From Cyanodermella asteris (lineage: Eukaryota > Ascomycota > Lecanoromycetes > Ostropales > Stictidaceae), in the NCBI GenBank assembly GCA_900618795.1, contig UYJD01000005.1, positions 1,498,092-1,562,091 on the forward strand: DNA of 64,000 nucleotides, written 5' to 3'. A model generated the notes under the pieces. The model saw nothing but the letters and a program-made list of their open reading frames with translations, ran no database searches and was not told the origin of the DNA. This document shows positions 63,698 to 64,000 of this stretch, piece by piece (position 1 is the first letter of the stretch; every line of letters begins with the position of its first letter). The translations under genes were made by a program, and so were the position numbers.

Positions 63698-64000
63698 GAC
63701 TCCTTGTCGACACTCGATTGCTTTACGAGCCAAGCCGACTTTTGCAAATGGTTGTGGTGAAAGGTCGCGCGGAGATTGATTGAAAATCGACCGTTGGGCC
63801 CGCAGCACTCTTTGGCACCACGCCCCGATTTTCTTTCCCCTTGCTTGGAACCCGGTGTTACTAAGCAACTACTTGCTTGATACCCCTTACTGTTCTTGTG
63901 TCATGTATACTAGGTCGGAGAAGCTTTACTTTCTACTGGGAGGATTTTTAACACATCGAAAGAGGCTCTTTTGCGCAGAGCAAATGTGACGCTGTCGCTA
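63698..64000. other. 3' flank of the septin gene
   Basis: About 300 bases to the window end; T-rich after 63900. No gene recognised. Confidence 0.5.

Overview
This is an assembled piece of a filamentous ascomycete (Pezizomycotina) chromosome. It has genes on both strands, short introns (45-140 bp, mostly 47-70) with GT..AG ends and CTRAC or TACTAAC-like branch sites, a solitary 5S rRNA gene outside any rDNA array, and traces of C-to-T repeat mutation (RIP). Gene content (Ole1 desaturase, S53 tripeptidyl peptidase, PTH11/rhodopsin-type receptor, septin, CNBP/Gis2, Gdt1, Ssl2, Derlin, Rce1) fits a dothideomycete-like plant-associated or saprotrophic mould; that class-level guess is inference. 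I support 25 intact or probably intact protein genes, one broken O-methyltransferase gene, one truncated dmc1 gene and one 5S rRNA gene.

Layout. 0.7-6 kb: a GPI-type secreted protein and a mitochondrial D-2-hydroxyglutarate/D-lactate dehydrogenase, tail-to-tail with a seven-exon fungal rhodopsin-domain membrane protein. 6.4-14.6 kb: a 1,517-residue GAS2-domain protein and the delta-9 fatty acid desaturase, both on the minus strand. 17.5-27.8 kb: a plus-strand run of a small single-pass membrane protein, histidine acid phosphatase, DHA2-type transporter, secreted sedolisin and Vps68 homologue. 28-32.3 kb: a Derlin gene facing the TFIIH helicase Ssl2/XPB. 32.7-47 kb: 5S rRNA, FucP-type sugar transporter, broken O-methyltransferase, CAAX protease Rce1, aldo-keto reductase, a small secreted protein with a Kex2/Ste13-like site, an unrecognised 439-residue protein and a DHA1-type transporter.

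47.5-51.6 kb is the disturbed part. It holds a 789-base assembly gap, an AT-rich RIP-like tract, decayed sequence, tandem degenerate repeats, a duplicated hairpin, and the meiotic recombinase gene dmc1, which lacks its last quarter exactly where the repeats begin. Beyond it lie housekeeping genes: CNBP/Gis2-like zinc-knuckle protein, Gdt1 ion transporter, a telobox (Taz1/TRF-like) protein and a divergent septin with a large insertion in its G domain.

There is no clear secondary-metabolite cluster, no CRISPR, and no element I can call intact. The nearest thing to an unusual system is the dmc1/repeat locus. All exon boundaries were derived by hand from splice signals, reading frame and family similarity, and have no transcript support.
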